This document shows positions 45,868-54,423 of a stretch of DNA of 64,000 nt, in pieces. Location of the stretch: assembly GCA_963843755.1 (NCBI GenBank), contig CAWJLS010000002.1, positions 310,001-374,000 of the forward strand, read 5' to 3'. The position numbers and the translations under genes are program-made. The number at the start of each line of letters is the position of its first letter. The first letter of the stretch is position 1. The notes under the pieces were generated by a model. That model worked only from the letters and a program-made list of their open reading frames with translations. It was not told the DNA's origin and ran no database searches. This DNA comes from CAWJLS01 sp963843755 (GTDB lineage: Bacteria > Acidobacteriota > Thermoanaerobaculia > Multivoradales > DATKCC01).

Positions 45868-46647
45868 ATGCCGACTGTTGAGACCGTTCACTATCGTTTC
45901 CGCCCGGAGATCGACGAGAGCTCCCGAGCCGCGGCGCTGGCCGCGTCGTCCCAGTTCCTCGCCGAACAGCCCGGCTTCCGCCGCCGTCTCGTCGCCCGCC
46001 GCGACGGCGGTGACTGGGTCGACCTCGTCGAGTGGGAGACCCGTCACGATGCGCTGGTCGCGGCGGCCGCCTTCTCGTCCGCGGAGGTCGCCGGTCCGTT
46101 CAACCAGAGTCTCGACTCCGGCTCGGTGACCATGGAGCACCTCGACGTGGTGCACCACCACGACCGCTGGGCGCTGGCCGACCTGCTGGTGCGGGACCTG
46201 GAGACCGCACGCGTCTTCTTCGAGCGCACCACCTCGGTGCTCACCGACGAGCACGAAGGGTTCCGGCCGTGCGAAGGGATGTACACCGTCGCCCAGCAGG
46301 TCGCCCACACCGCGTCGACCGTCGACTGGCTGATCGAGGGAGCGTTCTCGGACGACGGCTTCGACATGGACTTCGAGGCCCACAACCGCTGGCTGGCGGA
46401 GCAGAGCTCCCTGGCAGCCGCCCGCCGTCACCTGGTGGAGGCGTTCGAGCGGGCGAAGGAGCGCTTCCGCTCCGCCACGGTCGAGGAGATCCTCCAGCCG
46501 CTGCCGCCGGGACCGGTGATGGGAGGCAAGCCCCGCCGGGCGGTGGTCTCCGGCGTCGAGGATCACACGGCCCACCACCGGGGCTCACTGGCGATCTACG
46601 CCCGGCTCCTCGGCCTCGTACCGCCGATGCCGTACAGCGAGGGGTAG
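45868..46647 (+). CDS. DinB-type protein with an N-terminal ABM-like domain
   Basis: A 259-residue cytoplasmic protein. The ATG at 45868 is chosen because GAGGAGA lies nine bases upstream; an ATG at 45844 in frame is the alternative. Residues 1-95 resemble a dimeric alpha/beta barrel of the antibiotic-monooxygenase type ('YRFRPEIDESSRAAALAASS'). Residues about 100-259 are a DinB four-helix bundle with candidate metal-binding histidines in 'QQVAHTASTVDWL' and 'VEDHTAHHRGSLA'. DinB/YfiT proteins are thiol- or metal-dependent transferases of mostly unknown function. It is followed 21 bases later by a WYL regulator on the same strand, the usual pairing for stress-related genes. Confidence 0.83.
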   Translation: MPTVETVHYRFRPEIDESSRAAALAASSQFLAEQPGFRRRLVARRDGGDWVDLVEWETRHDALVAAAAFSSAEVAGPFNQSLDSGSVTMEHLDVVHHHDRWALADLLVRDLETARVFFERTTSVLTDEHEGFRPCEGMYTVAQQVAHTASTVDWLIEGAFSDDGFDMDFEAHNRWLAEQSSLAAARRHLVEAFERAKERFRSATVEEILQPLPPGPVMGGKPRRAVVSGVEDHTAHHRGSLAIYARLLGLVPPMPYSEG

Positions 46648-46668
46648 GGGCTCCTCTATCATCACCCG

Positions 46669-47349
46669 GTGCGCCGCGCCGACCGCCTGTTCCAGATCGT
46701 CCAGCTCCTGGTCCGCCACCGCCGCCTCACCGCGCGGGCGCTGGCGGACCGGCTGGAGGTCTCCGAGCGGACGATCTACCGGGACATTGCCGACCTCGCC
46801 CTCTCCGGCGTGCCGGTGGTCGGCGAGGCCGGGGTCGGCTACACGCTGCTCGACTACGAGCTTCCGCCGCTGATGTTCGATCGGTCGGAGGTCGAGGCCG
46901 TGGTGCTGGGACTGCGGATCGTCGAGACCTGGGGCGACTCGGAGCTGGGCCGGAGCGCCGCCACCGCGCTGGCCAAGGTGGAGGCGGCGCTGCCCGGCAC
47001 CCGTCGGGAGATGGTCCGCGAGACGCGGCTGTTCGCCCCGACCTCTTTCCGGCAGCCTCCCATCGGCGTCGACCTGGCGGTGGTGCGCCGCGCGCTCCGG
47101 GAGGAGCTCAAGCTCCGGCTCGACTACCGGGACGCCGACGACCGGCCGACCCTGCGCACGGTCCGCCCCCTCGGCCTCGCCTTCTTCGGCACCGTGTGGG
47201 TGCTCTCCGCCTGGTGCGAGCTGCGCGACGACTTCCGCAATTTCCGCCCCGACCGGATCGCCCGGCTCGAGCTCCTGGACGAGCGGTTCGTTCCAGAGCC
47301 CGGCAAGACCCTGGAGGACTTCATCCGCCGGATGAACTCCGAGAAGTGA
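46669..47349 (+). CDS. YafY-type transcription regulator (HTH-11 and WYL domains)
   Basis: A 226-residue regulator with a GTG start. An N-terminal HTH-11 winged helix ('RRLTARALADRLEVSERTIYRDIADL') spans about 18-45. The C-terminal WYL domain (about 130-225) includes 'LDYRDADDRPTLRTVRPLGL' and 'TVWVLSAWCELRDDFRNFRPDRI', where the family Trp-Tyr-Leu core reads Trp-Val-Leu. WYL domains bind nucleotide or other ligands and regulate stress genes. It follows the DinB gene closely. The inverted repeat at 45755-45786 is a candidate target. Its last codons overlap the convergent gene on the other strand by 29 bases. Confidence 0.9.
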   Translation: MRRADRLFQIVQLLVRHRRLTARALADRLEVSERTIYRDIADLALSGVPVVGEAGVGYTLLDYELPPLMFDRSEVEAVVLGLRIVETWGDSELGRSAATALAKVEAALPGTRREMVRETRLFAPTSFRQPPIGVDLAVVRRALREELKLRLDYRDADDRPTLRTVRPLGLAFFGTVWVLSAWCELRDDFRNFRPDRIARLELLDERFVPEPGKTLEDFIRRMNSEK

Positions 47350-47836
47350 GCGCCTGGGTCCGGGGCTGGGGCGGCTCGGCCAACCACCCATCCGGCATGA
47401 CGAAGCTCTGCCGGGCGCGGTCGCTCGCCAGGGTCTCCCGGCGGTAGTAGCGCGGCAGGATCGACGGCCGGTACGTGAGCAGGTCCGCGTTGTGCTCCGC
47501 GAACTGGTGCCAGCGGTGAGCCGCCGGCATCTCCGTCAGCCGATCCTGGATCAGCAGCAGGTAGGCCCAGGTGATCGTCTCGTGGTAGAGCCGGTCGGCG
47601 CCTTGGTGCGCGGCGAACGCCTTGAGCAGTCGGATGAACCGCGGCGCGGCCTCGGCCAGCGGCGCTTGGCGTAGGCAGATCCAGGCCAGGCGCACGTGTT
47701 CTTCGTGGTGGAAGGCGTCGCCGGCGACCCGGCAGCGTTCGAAGTCGCGGGCGAACGCCAGGTCGTCGTCGGTGAGACCGGGCGGAGCTGGTGCCGCCCG
47801 GGCCGGGCCGGCGGCCGGGAGCGGCGCACCCTTCAC
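47321..47836 (-). CDS. Conserved cytoplasmic protein of unknown function
   Basis: A 171-residue protein whose GTG start (47836) overlaps the stop of the small upstream gene by four bases. It is mostly helical, with conserved-looking aromatic and His patches ('DAFHHEEHVRLAWICL', 'ADRLYHETITWAYLLL', 'ILPRYYRRETLAS'). I recognise it as a type of small conserved protein without a defined function. The His/Glu pattern could bind metal, but that is a guess. The C-terminus is Pro/Ser-rich and overlaps the end of the convergent WYL regulator gene. Confidence 0.75.
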   Translation of the reverse strand: MKGAPLPAAGPARAAPAPPGLTDDDLAFARDFERCRVAGDAFHHEEHVRLAWICLRQAPLAEAAPRFIRLLKAFAAHQGADRLYHETITWAYLLLIQDRLTEMPAAHRWHQFAEHNADLLTYRPSILPRYYRRETLASDRARQSFVMPDGWLAEPPQPRTQALTSRSSSGG

Positions 47837-48093
47837 GCCTCCTCCAGGTGGTGGCTGTCTCCGCTGTCGAGATCGAGCCCGTAGATGTCCTTGAGCCCGG
47901 CGATCACCTCCAGGCTCTTGTCGCCGAAGGGCGCCTTGCCCTCGAAGGCGTGGAGGACGATCCCTTCGAGCAGGTCGCCGAGGGTGATGTCGTGGTATTC
48001 GGCGAGCCCCTTGAGCACCTTGAGGATCCGCTGCTCGATGCGGACGCCGGTCTGGACGCGGTGGATCTTCTTCTTGGTCGGTTCGTTCGGCAT
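47833..48093 (-). CDS. Small ribbon-helix-helix-like DNA-binding protein
   Basis: An 86-residue basic protein. Residues about 11-50 ('HRVQTGVRIEQRILKVLKGL', then a turn at 'EYHDITLGDLLEGIV') have the strand-helix-helix arrangement of small RHH-type regulators, but no close family can be named. A 14-base palindrome (48141-48154) lies 48 bases upstream of its ATG and would suit autoregulation. It is translationally coupled to the downstream helical protein. The acidic C-terminal tail is short. The call rests on secondary-structure pattern only. Confidence 0.65.
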   Translation of the reverse strand: MPNEPTKKKIHRVQTGVRIEQRILKVLKGLAEYHDITLGDLLEGIVLHAFEGKAPFGDKSLEVIAGLKDIYGLDLDSGDSHHLEEA

Positions 48094-48140
48094 GGCGCGC
48101 TCCTGTCGTTGAATGGGTCAGTGAGCTATCTAGGTACCAA

Positions 48141-48154
48141 TGTATCAAGATACA
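48141..48154. promoter_or_regulatory. Palindromic operator candidate for the RHH-like gene
   Basis: TGTATCAAGATACA has six-base perfect arms around AA and lies in the AT-rich region upstream of the RHH-like gene. RHH repressors commonly bind such palindromes and control themselves. Direct evidence is lacking. Confidence 0.45.
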
Positions 48155-48282
48155 GCAAGGAGCGCAAGGTTTGGGGGTGGAATCTGGGCTGACGGGCGCG
48201 TGTCGGTAGCGGAGAATTTGCTGTTATGACATAATCGGTGATCCAGAACATCCCGTTCCACTCCGCAAAGGAGAGCTACTCC

Positions 48283-50307
48283 GTGCCCTGGTCACCGAGC
48301 AAGTCCCGTCTTCTCCAGATCGCCGCGGTCGTCGTCCTCGTGCTGGCTCCGTCCGCCGGGCGCTCCCAGACGTCGCCGTACCTCGAGCCGCACCTGGTGG
48401 CCGACGTCGCGCCGGGGTTCCCCGGATCGTCCATCGAGTACCTGTGCCCGATCCGGGAGGGCTCCGGCGGAGGGGCGGGGCAGGTCGCGAACCGGCTGCT
48501 GTTCACCAGCGGCGGCGATGCTGCGCTGTACCCGCTGACCCTCTGGGTCACCGACGGGACGCCGGGCGGAACCGCTCTCCTCGGGCCACCGGGCGGGAGC
48601 GCCCTCCTGTTCGCCCGCTGTCTCGACCACGGTGCATTCTTCCGGGGAACGCACGACTCCTACGTCGACGATGCCCTCTGGTGGACCGACGGGACGCCCG
48701 ACGGTACCGTGTCCCTGATCGATCTGGCGTTCTCGGTCGTCTCCGAGGAGCTGCCGGACGGGCGGTTCCTGGTCACCGGCCAGGCGAAGGGGTCGGAGAC
48801 GCGCGGGCTGTGGGTGACCGACCGTACCCCGGACGGGACCCTGCCGCTGCCCCTGGCGCTGCCGGGGCCGGAACGGCCGCTGGCTTCTTCCGGTACGGTC
48901 AAGCTCGGCGATCGGGCCTTGATCTATGGCCTCGCCCCGGAGAGCGGCGATCTGCCCGAGACCATCCTGCTCTGGGTCAGCGACGGCACGGTCGCGGGCA
49001 CCAGCTTCGTCAGAGAGCTCGGTTCCGGGCCCAAAAGGCTGCGGGCGATCGTGCGGGTCGGTGACCGGGTGCTGATCCTGGTCCAGAGCGTGGCGGAGAG
49101 CCCGTGGACGAACGAGCTGTGGGTGAGCGACGGCACTCCCGGGGGGACGACCCAGGTACCGGTCGACCTGCCCGAGAACACGATCAGCTCCTTCACTCAG
49201 GTGGTCTCGACGCCGGCGGGGGAGCGCTTGGTGTTCGTCACCCACACGGGCACGAGCGAACAGGCCCGCGAGCAGCTCTGGGTGAGCGACGGGACGGCCG
49301 CGGGGACCGTGATGTTGCTCGAGAACCCGCAGGTCCGTCCCGGGGCGGTAGCGATCAACCGGGCTATTCCCCTGGTCGAGCGGGACGGGCTGTTCTACTT
49401 CACGCACGATGACGACGTGCACGGCGCCGAGCTCTGGGCCACCGACCTGACGCCGGAGGGGACGGGCCTGGTGATGGATCTGTGCGCCGGTCCTTGCTCG
49501 TCCGACGCGCGCCTCCTCCGGCCCTACGGCGACCGGACCCTGCTCGAGGCGCGGGCACCCGGAGCCGGCGATGAGCTGTGGATCTCGGACCTGACCGTCG
49601 CCGGCACGCGGATGCTGTCCGACCTCTGCCCGGGCTCGTGCTCGTCCGAGCCCCACGACTTCCTGGAGCCTCAGGGCGCCGGCGGGGGGGTGCTGTTCGC
49701 TGCCCGTCCCGGGCCCCAGACCGAGGTCCGCGAGCAGCTCTGGCGGCTGCCGCCGCCCGACCCCGACCGCTCGCCCCTGGAGTGGCCGCCGCCGCCCCGC
49801 GCCACCACCGCCTTCACGGGCGGCGGCTTCCATGCCCGGCGTCCGATGGGTCCGTTCGCGGAGCTCGACCACCAGATCCTGTTCGTCCACGGAACCGACG
49901 TCTACGGCAGCGAGCTGTGGAGCCTGCCGCTCCAAGGCTTCCTGCCGGAGTTGCCCGCGGGTCCGTTCCTGGAGAGCGCCAGGGTGCCGGGCTTCCGGTT
50001 CAAGGTCCGGATCAAGCCGAACGCCGGCACCGACGCGATTTCGGGGCAGCCAGAAGGGACGTGCATCCCGGAGACCGTCTGCGCCTCCGGCGCGGTCGCC
50101 GGTCGCTCCGAGGTCTTCCTGCGCGTGGTCGGTCCCAAGCCCAACGGCTACCTCTGGCCGACTCTGGTCAAGTTCTCCACCTCGGCCGTCGAGGTGTGGG
50201 TCGAGCAGAAGGCGACCGGAACCACCCGCTGGTACCTGCTGCCCGGTGCGGCGCCCGGAGTCGACGAGCTGCCGGGCCTCTTCGACCGGTTCGGCTTCAT
50301 CCCCTGA
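48283..50307 (+). CDS. Secreted ELWxxDGT-repeat protein
   Basis: A 674-residue exported protein. I prefer the GTG at 48283 because AGGAG precedes it and a candidate -10 CATAAT (48230-48235) would leave the upstream GTG at 48238 inside the promoter. A signal peptide follows ('VVVLVLAPSAGRSQ'). At least eight ELWxxDGT-type repeats are visible ('LWVTDGTPGGT', 'LWVSDGTVAGT', 'LWATDLTPEGT'), spaced about 45-65 residues and predicted to form a propeller-like fold. The last 110 residues form a separate module ('ETVCASGAVAGRSEVFLRVV', 'PTLVKFSTSAVEVWVEQ') seen at the end of many secreted proteins in related bacteria. The role is unknown; a surface or matrix function is likely. Confidence 0.82.
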   Translation: MPWSPSKSRLLQIAAVVVLVLAPSAGRSQTSPYLEPHLVADVAPGFPGSSIEYLCPIREGSGGGAGQVANRLLFTSGGDAALYPLTLWVTDGTPGGTALLGPPGGSALLFARCLDHGAFFRGTHDSYVDDALWWTDGTPDGTVSLIDLAFSVVSEELPDGRFLVTGQAKGSETRGLWVTDRTPDGTLPLPLALPGPERPLASSGTVKLGDRALIYGLAPESGDLPETILLWVSDGTVAGTSFVRELGSGPKRLRAIVRVGDRVLILVQSVAESPWTNELWVSDGTPGGTTQVPVDLPENTISSFTQVVSTPAGERLVFVTHTGTSEQAREQLWVSDGTAAGTVMLLENPQVRPGAVAINRAIPLVERDGLFYFTHDDDVHGAELWATDLTPEGTGLVMDLCAGPCSSDARLLRPYGDRTLLEARAPGAGDELWISDLTVAGTRMLSDLCPGSCSSEPHDFLEPQGAGGGVLFAARPGPQTEVREQLWRLPPPDPDRSPLEWPPPPRATTAFTGGGFHARRPMGPFAELDHQILFVHGTDVYGSELWSLPLQGFLPELPAGPFLESARVPGFRFKVRIKPNAGTDAISGQPEGTCIPETVCASGAVAGRSEVFLRVVGPKPNGYLWPTLVKFSTSAVEVWVEQKATGTTRWYLLPGAAPGVDELPGLFDRFGFIP

Positions 50308-50326
50308 TCGGCCTCGACCGGGCCCG

Positions 50327-50349
50327 CTGCCGGAGCGCGGCAGGATTTT
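50327..50349 (+). terminator. Rho-independent terminator after the ELWxxDGT gene
   Basis: CTGCCG and CGGCAG arms close on GAGCG and are followed by GATTTT. It lies about 20 bases after the stop codon. Confidence 0.7.
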
Positions 50350-50493
50350 GCAAGAGTCTGCGCGCATCGAGCTCACGCCATGGCGTTTCGGTCTCCTACC
50401 ATGGTTCCCTGCGGCGAGGAGACCGTTCCCGGCCGCCGCTGACCTTGTTCGATCTGAGCCGGGAGCCATGAACCCTGACAGGAGGCGCAGCGC

Positions 50494-51480
50494 ATGAAGA
50501 CACGCAGATTGGGAACCGACGGCCCCGAGATCTCGGCCATCGGGCTCGGGTGCATGGGGATGAGCGAGTTCTACGGATCGGCCGACGAGGCGCGGTCCCT
50601 GCAGGTAATCGACCGGGCGCTGGAGATCGGCATCAACTTCCTGGACACGGCCGACATGTACGGCGTCGGCACCAACGAGGAGCTGCTCGGCCGGGCGCTC
50701 CGCGGCCGGCGGGATCGCGCGGTGCTGGCGACCAAGTTCGGCAACGTACGCGGCGACGACGGGGCGTTCCTGGGCGTCGACGGCCGGCCCGAGTACGTGC
50801 GCAAGGCGTGCGATGCGAGCCTACGGCGCCTCGGTGTCGACACCATCGACCTCTACTACCAGCACCGGGTCGACCCGAAGACGCCGATCGAGGACACCGT
50901 CGGGGTGATGGCCGAGCTCGTCCAGGAGGGCAAGGTCCGCCACCTGGGGCTCTCCGAGGCCGCTCCGGAGACGATCCGCCGGGCCTATGCGGTGCATCCG
51001 ATCTCAGCTCTCCAGACCGAGTACTCCCTCTGGTCGCGGGACCCGGAGGACGAGCTCCTCGCCCTCTGCGACGAGCTGGGGATCACCTTCGTCGCCTACA
51101 GCCCCCTCGGGCGCGGGTTCCTCACCGGAGCGATTCGCAGCATCGACGATCTGGACGTAGACGACTGGCGGCGGAACAACCCCCGGTTCCAGGGCGAGAA
51201 CTTCCAGAAGAACCTGGAGCTGGTCGACGCGGTCCGTGCGCTCGCCGGAGAGAAGGGGGTCACGCCCGCCCAGCTCGCCCTCGCCTGGATCCTGGTGCGG
51301 GAGGAGGGGATCGTGCCGATCCCGGGGACCCGTCGGATCGAACGGCTCGAGCAGAACGCCGCGGCGACGGAGATCGATCTGACGCCCGAGGAGCTCGAGC
51401 GGCTCGACCGCATTGCCCCCCGGGGAGTCGCCGCCGGGACCCGCTACCCGGAGGGCGGCATGCGGGCCGTCGACCTCTAG
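50494..51480 (+). CDS. Aldo/keto reductase
   Basis: A 328-residue NADPH-dependent oxidoreductase of the AKR superfamily, usual length. The catalytic residues are all visible: Asp and Tyr in 'FLDTADMYG', Lys in 'LATKFG' and His in 'YYQHRVD'. The cofactor end has 'IPGTRRIERLEQNAAA', typical of AKR11/13-type proteins. Such enzymes reduce aldehydes and ketones; the physiological substrate cannot be seen. A strong ribosome site (AGGAGG) precedes the ATG. It stands alone between a terminator and the promoter of the SpoIID-like gene. Confidence 0.93.
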   Translation: MKTRRLGTDGPEISAIGLGCMGMSEFYGSADEARSLQVIDRALEIGINFLDTADMYGVGTNEELLGRALRGRRDRAVLATKFGNVRGDDGAFLGVDGRPEYVRKACDASLRRLGVDTIDLYYQHRVDPKTPIEDTVGVMAELVQEGKVRHLGLSEAAPETIRRAYAVHPISALQTEYSLWSRDPEDELLALCDELGITFVAYSPLGRGFLTGAIRSIDDLDVDDWRRNNPRFQGENFQKNLELVDAVRALAGEKGVTPAQLALAWILVREEGIVPIPGTRRIERLEQNAAATEIDLTPEELERLDRIAPRGVAAGTRYPEGGMRAVDL

Positions 51481-51549
51481 TCGACCGCCAGGAGTTCAGG
51501 ATGAGACCGCGCGGGCCGCTGGGGGCCTGGCGATCTCCGGGCCTCCGGC

Positions 51550-51578
51550 TGGACATCCAGACTTGCGCATATTATAAT
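51550..51578 (+). promoter_or_regulatory. Sigma-70-type promoter of the SpoIID-like gene
   Basis: TGGACA and a perfect TATAAT are separated by 17 bases. The site lies about 95 bases before the chosen start, in a locally AT-rich stretch of otherwise GC-rich DNA. Confidence 0.6.
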
Positions 51579-51675
51579 CTTCTTCCCGTCGCGATGGAGA
51601 TGGCAGCCCAACGCTGCCCGTCGAACGTTCGTTCAATCCATGGCTCCATTCATGACCGAAGGGAAGAGTTCCTCC

Positions 51676-53598
51676 ATGACCTGTAGAACTGTGCGCGCAA
51701 AGCGCATTGCCCTCACCCTGCTCCTGATCGTTCCACTCCTCACCCTGGCCGTCGGACCGGCGGCCGCTCAGGGCGCCGGGATCGCCTCGGCGCCGCTCGC
51801 ACCCGCCACTCCTTCCGCCCCGACCGCTCCTGCGGCTTCTGCCGACGGGGGTCTCCGTCTCCAGGTGCGCGACGCCTGGACCGGCATGGCCGTTCACGGG
51901 GCGCTTGCCGAGACAGGCGGCGAGACCGCGGACGCCACGCCCCGGGTCCGGGTCAAGGCCAGCGCGGCCGGCCTGATCGAGCTGTCGACCACGCCCGAGC
52001 GCCTGACCGTCTCGGCTCCCGGCTACCACTCGATGACCTTCCTCCCGGTCCAGACGGCGGCGGAGAAGGCCGCGCTCGCCACCGCCCCGGACGGCCGGTC
52101 GGCGGTGTGGCTTCTGCCCGACACGCGGCCGGAGGTGCTCCGGATCGACTCGATCCGGGCGCGCACCGTGCCCGGTACCACCATGCTCCACGGCCACGTC
52201 GTCGACGTCGCCCGGGGCACGCCGGTCGTCGGCGCGACTGTGCGCATCGCCGGCACGGACACCACCACGACGACGAACGACGACGGCTACTTCCTGCTCT
52301 ACGCCGAAGGCACCAAGATCTTCAAGGAAGGTGAAGTGCCCGAGTTCGCCGACCTGCTGATCTCCGCCGACGGCTTCAAGACCGACCGGCTGGCCTACAT
52401 CGCCCTGCTCGAGGACGACCAGCACTTCGTGGTCGACATGAAGCGTGGCCACGGTGAGGTCGTCCGCGACGTGAGCCACAAGATGTTCCCCCAGGGCAAG
52501 TCGATCTTCGACCAGACCGGCGCCCAGGCGAGCGTCTCCGAAGACACGGTCCAGGCAGTCCGGGACGTCGCCCCGAGCGACGTCGAGCCCCGGGCCACGC
52601 TCTCGACCAAGGCCACCTTCGGCGGCCTCCAGGTGGTCAATCCACCGGACCAGATCTACGTCAGCGGCTACGGCTACATCCCGCTCGAGGTCTACCTGTC
52701 GAAAGGTCTTTGCGGCGAGTGGATCTCGTCCTGGGGGCAGGAGTCGCTCAACGCCGGCTCGATCGCCTACCGCTCCTACGCCGCCTGGTACCAGCTCAAC
52801 TACGGCTACATCTGCACGACCACCTCGTGCCAGGTCTACAACAACTCGTACAACTCGAAGTGCGACCTGGCGGCCCAGAAGACCTCTGGCATCCTGCTCG
52901 AGCTCGGTGGCTCGGTCGCCCGCTCCGAGTACTCGGCCGAGAACGACAGCTACTCGTGCTCGGGCTACTCGTGCGTCAACTCGGACCTGTCCTGTGGCTA
53001 CCCGTACGCCGGCTCGCCGTCGGCCAACTGGTCGTGCCTCTACGACAGCCACGGCTTCACCGGGGGCCCCGGGGTCTGCTGCTTCGGCCACGGCCGCGGC
53101 ATGTGCCAGTGGGGGACCTACGACTGGGCCAAGCAGGGCCGGATCTGGAACTGGATGGTCAACCACTACTTCAACGACAACGGCTCCGGCTCGGGCTCGC
53201 GGACCATGGACATGACGACGCCGCTCGACATCGTCACGGCCAGCCCGTCGACCTCGAGCGCCGCCCGCGGCAGCACGATCTCGCTCAGCATGACCGTGCG
53301 CAACTTCGCCGACTGGGGCCACAGCAACCTGATGTTCGGGGCGTCTCTGATCGGTCCGACCAGCCACTCGGACCCGTCCCACGACACGGTGTTCACGGCG
53401 CCGGCGCGCTCCGGCTACGGCACGTCCTACAAGGACACGACCACCAGTCGGTACTTCACCATCAGCTCGAGCGCCGGCACGGGCAGCTACGACCTGCTGG
53501 TGGCGATCTGGAAGGACACCAACGGCAACAACCAGATCGACAGCTCCGACCTGGTGCTGCGCACCGGCCGGTTCTACGGCGTGCTCAACGTTTACTGA
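51676..53598 (+). CDS. Exported SpoIID/LytB-like protein with a carboxypeptidase-regulatory domain
   Basis: A 640-residue exported protein. The ATG at 51676 is chosen because AGGGAAGAG lies just upstream and a signal peptide follows; ATG 51640 is an alternative. After a beta-rich N-terminal part and a carboxypeptidase-regulatory-like domain ('VVGATVRIAGTDTTTTTNDDG'), residues about 330-510 resemble SpoIID/LytB. The pattern includes 'YIPLEVYLSKGLCGEW', 'AGSIAYRSYA' and 'GHGRGMCQWGTYDWA'. SpoIID cleaves denuded peptidoglycan glycan strands; LytB-type proteins modify amidase activity. Many Cys residues (ten or more in about 100 residues) suggest disulfides in the periplasm or outside. A beta-sandwich closes the C-terminus. 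Confidence 0.78.
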   Translation: MTCRTVRAKRIALTLLLIVPLLTLAVGPAAAQGAGIASAPLAPATPSAPTAPAASADGGLRLQVRDAWTGMAVHGALAETGGETADATPRVRVKASAAGLIELSTTPERLTVSAPGYHSMTFLPVQTAAEKAALATAPDGRSAVWLLPDTRPEVLRIDSIRARTVPGTTMLHGHVVDVARGTPVVGATVRIAGTDTTTTTNDDGYFLLYAEGTKIFKEGEVPEFADLLISADGFKTDRLAYIALLEDDQHFVVDMKRGHGEVVRDVSHKMFPQGKSIFDQTGAQASVSEDTVQAVRDVAPSDVEPRATLSTKATFGGLQVVNPPDQIYVSGYGYIPLEVYLSKGLCGEWISSWGQESLNAGSIAYRSYAAWYQLNYGYICTTTSCQVYNNSYNSKCDLAAQKTSGILLELGGSVARSEYSAENDSYSCSGYSCVNSDLSCGYPYAGSPSANWSCLYDSHGFTGGPGVCCFGHGRGMCQWGTYDWAKQGRIWNWMVNHYFNDNGSGSGSRTMDMTTPLDIVTASPSTSSAARGSTISLSMTVRNFADWGHSNLMFGASLIGPTSHSDPSHDTVFTAPARSGYGTSYKDTTTSRYFTISSSAGTGSYDLLVAIWKDTNGNNQIDSSDLVLRTGRFYGVLNVY

Positions 53599-53655
53599 AG
53601 GATCGACCCGAAGGGATCGACCGGCGCCTGTTTCGGCCGGCCGCCCCGCTTCACT

Positions 53656-53691
53656 CGCCCCGGCTCGGGATGCTCCCGGCCGGGGCGTTTT
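53656..53691 (+). terminator. Rho-independent terminator after the SpoIID-like gene
   Basis: CGCCCCGGC and GCCGGGGCG arms, with inner CGGGA/TCCCG pairing, are followed by TTTT. Confidence 0.85.
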
Positions 53692-53755
53692 CGTCGGAGC
53701 GCTCAGCCTTCGGTTAGGATGGCCCAAACGCCGTACCGACGAGAGGAGCAGAACC

Positions 53756-54391
53756 ATGCGCAACACCCTTTGGCTGTGCTGTGCCGTCTTCTGTGCTCTG
53801 CTGGTGGGCGGCTTGCCCGCCCTTCCCGCTGCCGCCGCGCCGCTCCAGGAGCCCCAGCAGGACCAGGGCGCCCAGGAGGAGATCTCCGCCGAAGACGCCG
53901 CGACGATGCAGGCGATGATGGACTCGATGACCCCGGGTCCGGAGCACGCGGCGCTCGCCGAGATGGCCGGTGTCTACGACATGAGCGTCACGATGTGGGG
54001 CCCGTCCTCACCGGAGCCCTTGACCACGACCGGTACCGCCGAGCGCGCCATGATCCTCGGGGGCCGGGTCCTCCAGGAGAAGGTCACGGCCGAGTTCATG
54101 GGCCTGCCGTTCGAGGGCGAGGCCCGGACCGGCTACGACAACGTCACGGACACCTACTGGAGCACCTGGATCGACAACATGTCGACCGGCCTCAACTCGT
54201 CCACCGGCAAGAAGCTCGACGACGGCACCATGGAGTTCGTCGGCGAGGCGCCGAACCCGATGGCGGGCGGGATGGTCAAGCAGAAGAGCGTCATCCAACG
54301 GCACGAGGACGGCTCCGAGGTCGACACGATGTACGAGCAGCACGACGGCGCGTGGGTCAAGACGATGGAGATCGTCTACACGCCGAAGTAG
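53756..54391 (+). CDS. Exported DUF1579-family protein
   Basis: A 211-residue protein with a signal peptide (cleavage near 'PAAAAP'), followed by an acidic linker of about 30 residues. The DUF1579 beta-barrel follows ('PGPEHAALAEMAGVYDMSVTMW' region, then 'GYDNVTDTYWSTWIDNMSTGL'). These lipocalin-like domains probably bind small ligands, but no activity has been assigned. Length and motifs fit the family. A GAGGAG ribosome site precedes the ATG. It is convergent with the DUF547 gene, leaving a gap of 32 bases without a clear terminator. Confidence 0.85.
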   Translation: MRNTLWLCCAVFCALLVGGLPALPAAAAPLQEPQQDQGAQEEISAEDAATMQAMMDSMTPGPEHAALAEMAGVYDMSVTMWGPSSPEPLTTTGTAERAMILGGRVLQEKVTAEFMGLPFEGEARTGYDNVTDTYWSTWIDNMSTGLNSSTGKKLDDGTMEFVGEAPNPMAGGMVKQKSVIQRHEDGSEVDTMYEQHDGAWVKTMEIVYTPK

Positions 54392-54423
54392 GGCGACGCC
54401 CGACGACTGAGGGCCGCCGGGGC

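Noticed and set aside
48238..48282. GTG start at 48238 for the ELWxxDGT protein
   Set aside because: No ribosome site precedes it and it lies next to a candidate -10 element. The GTG at 48283 has AGGAG and leads straight into a signal peptide.
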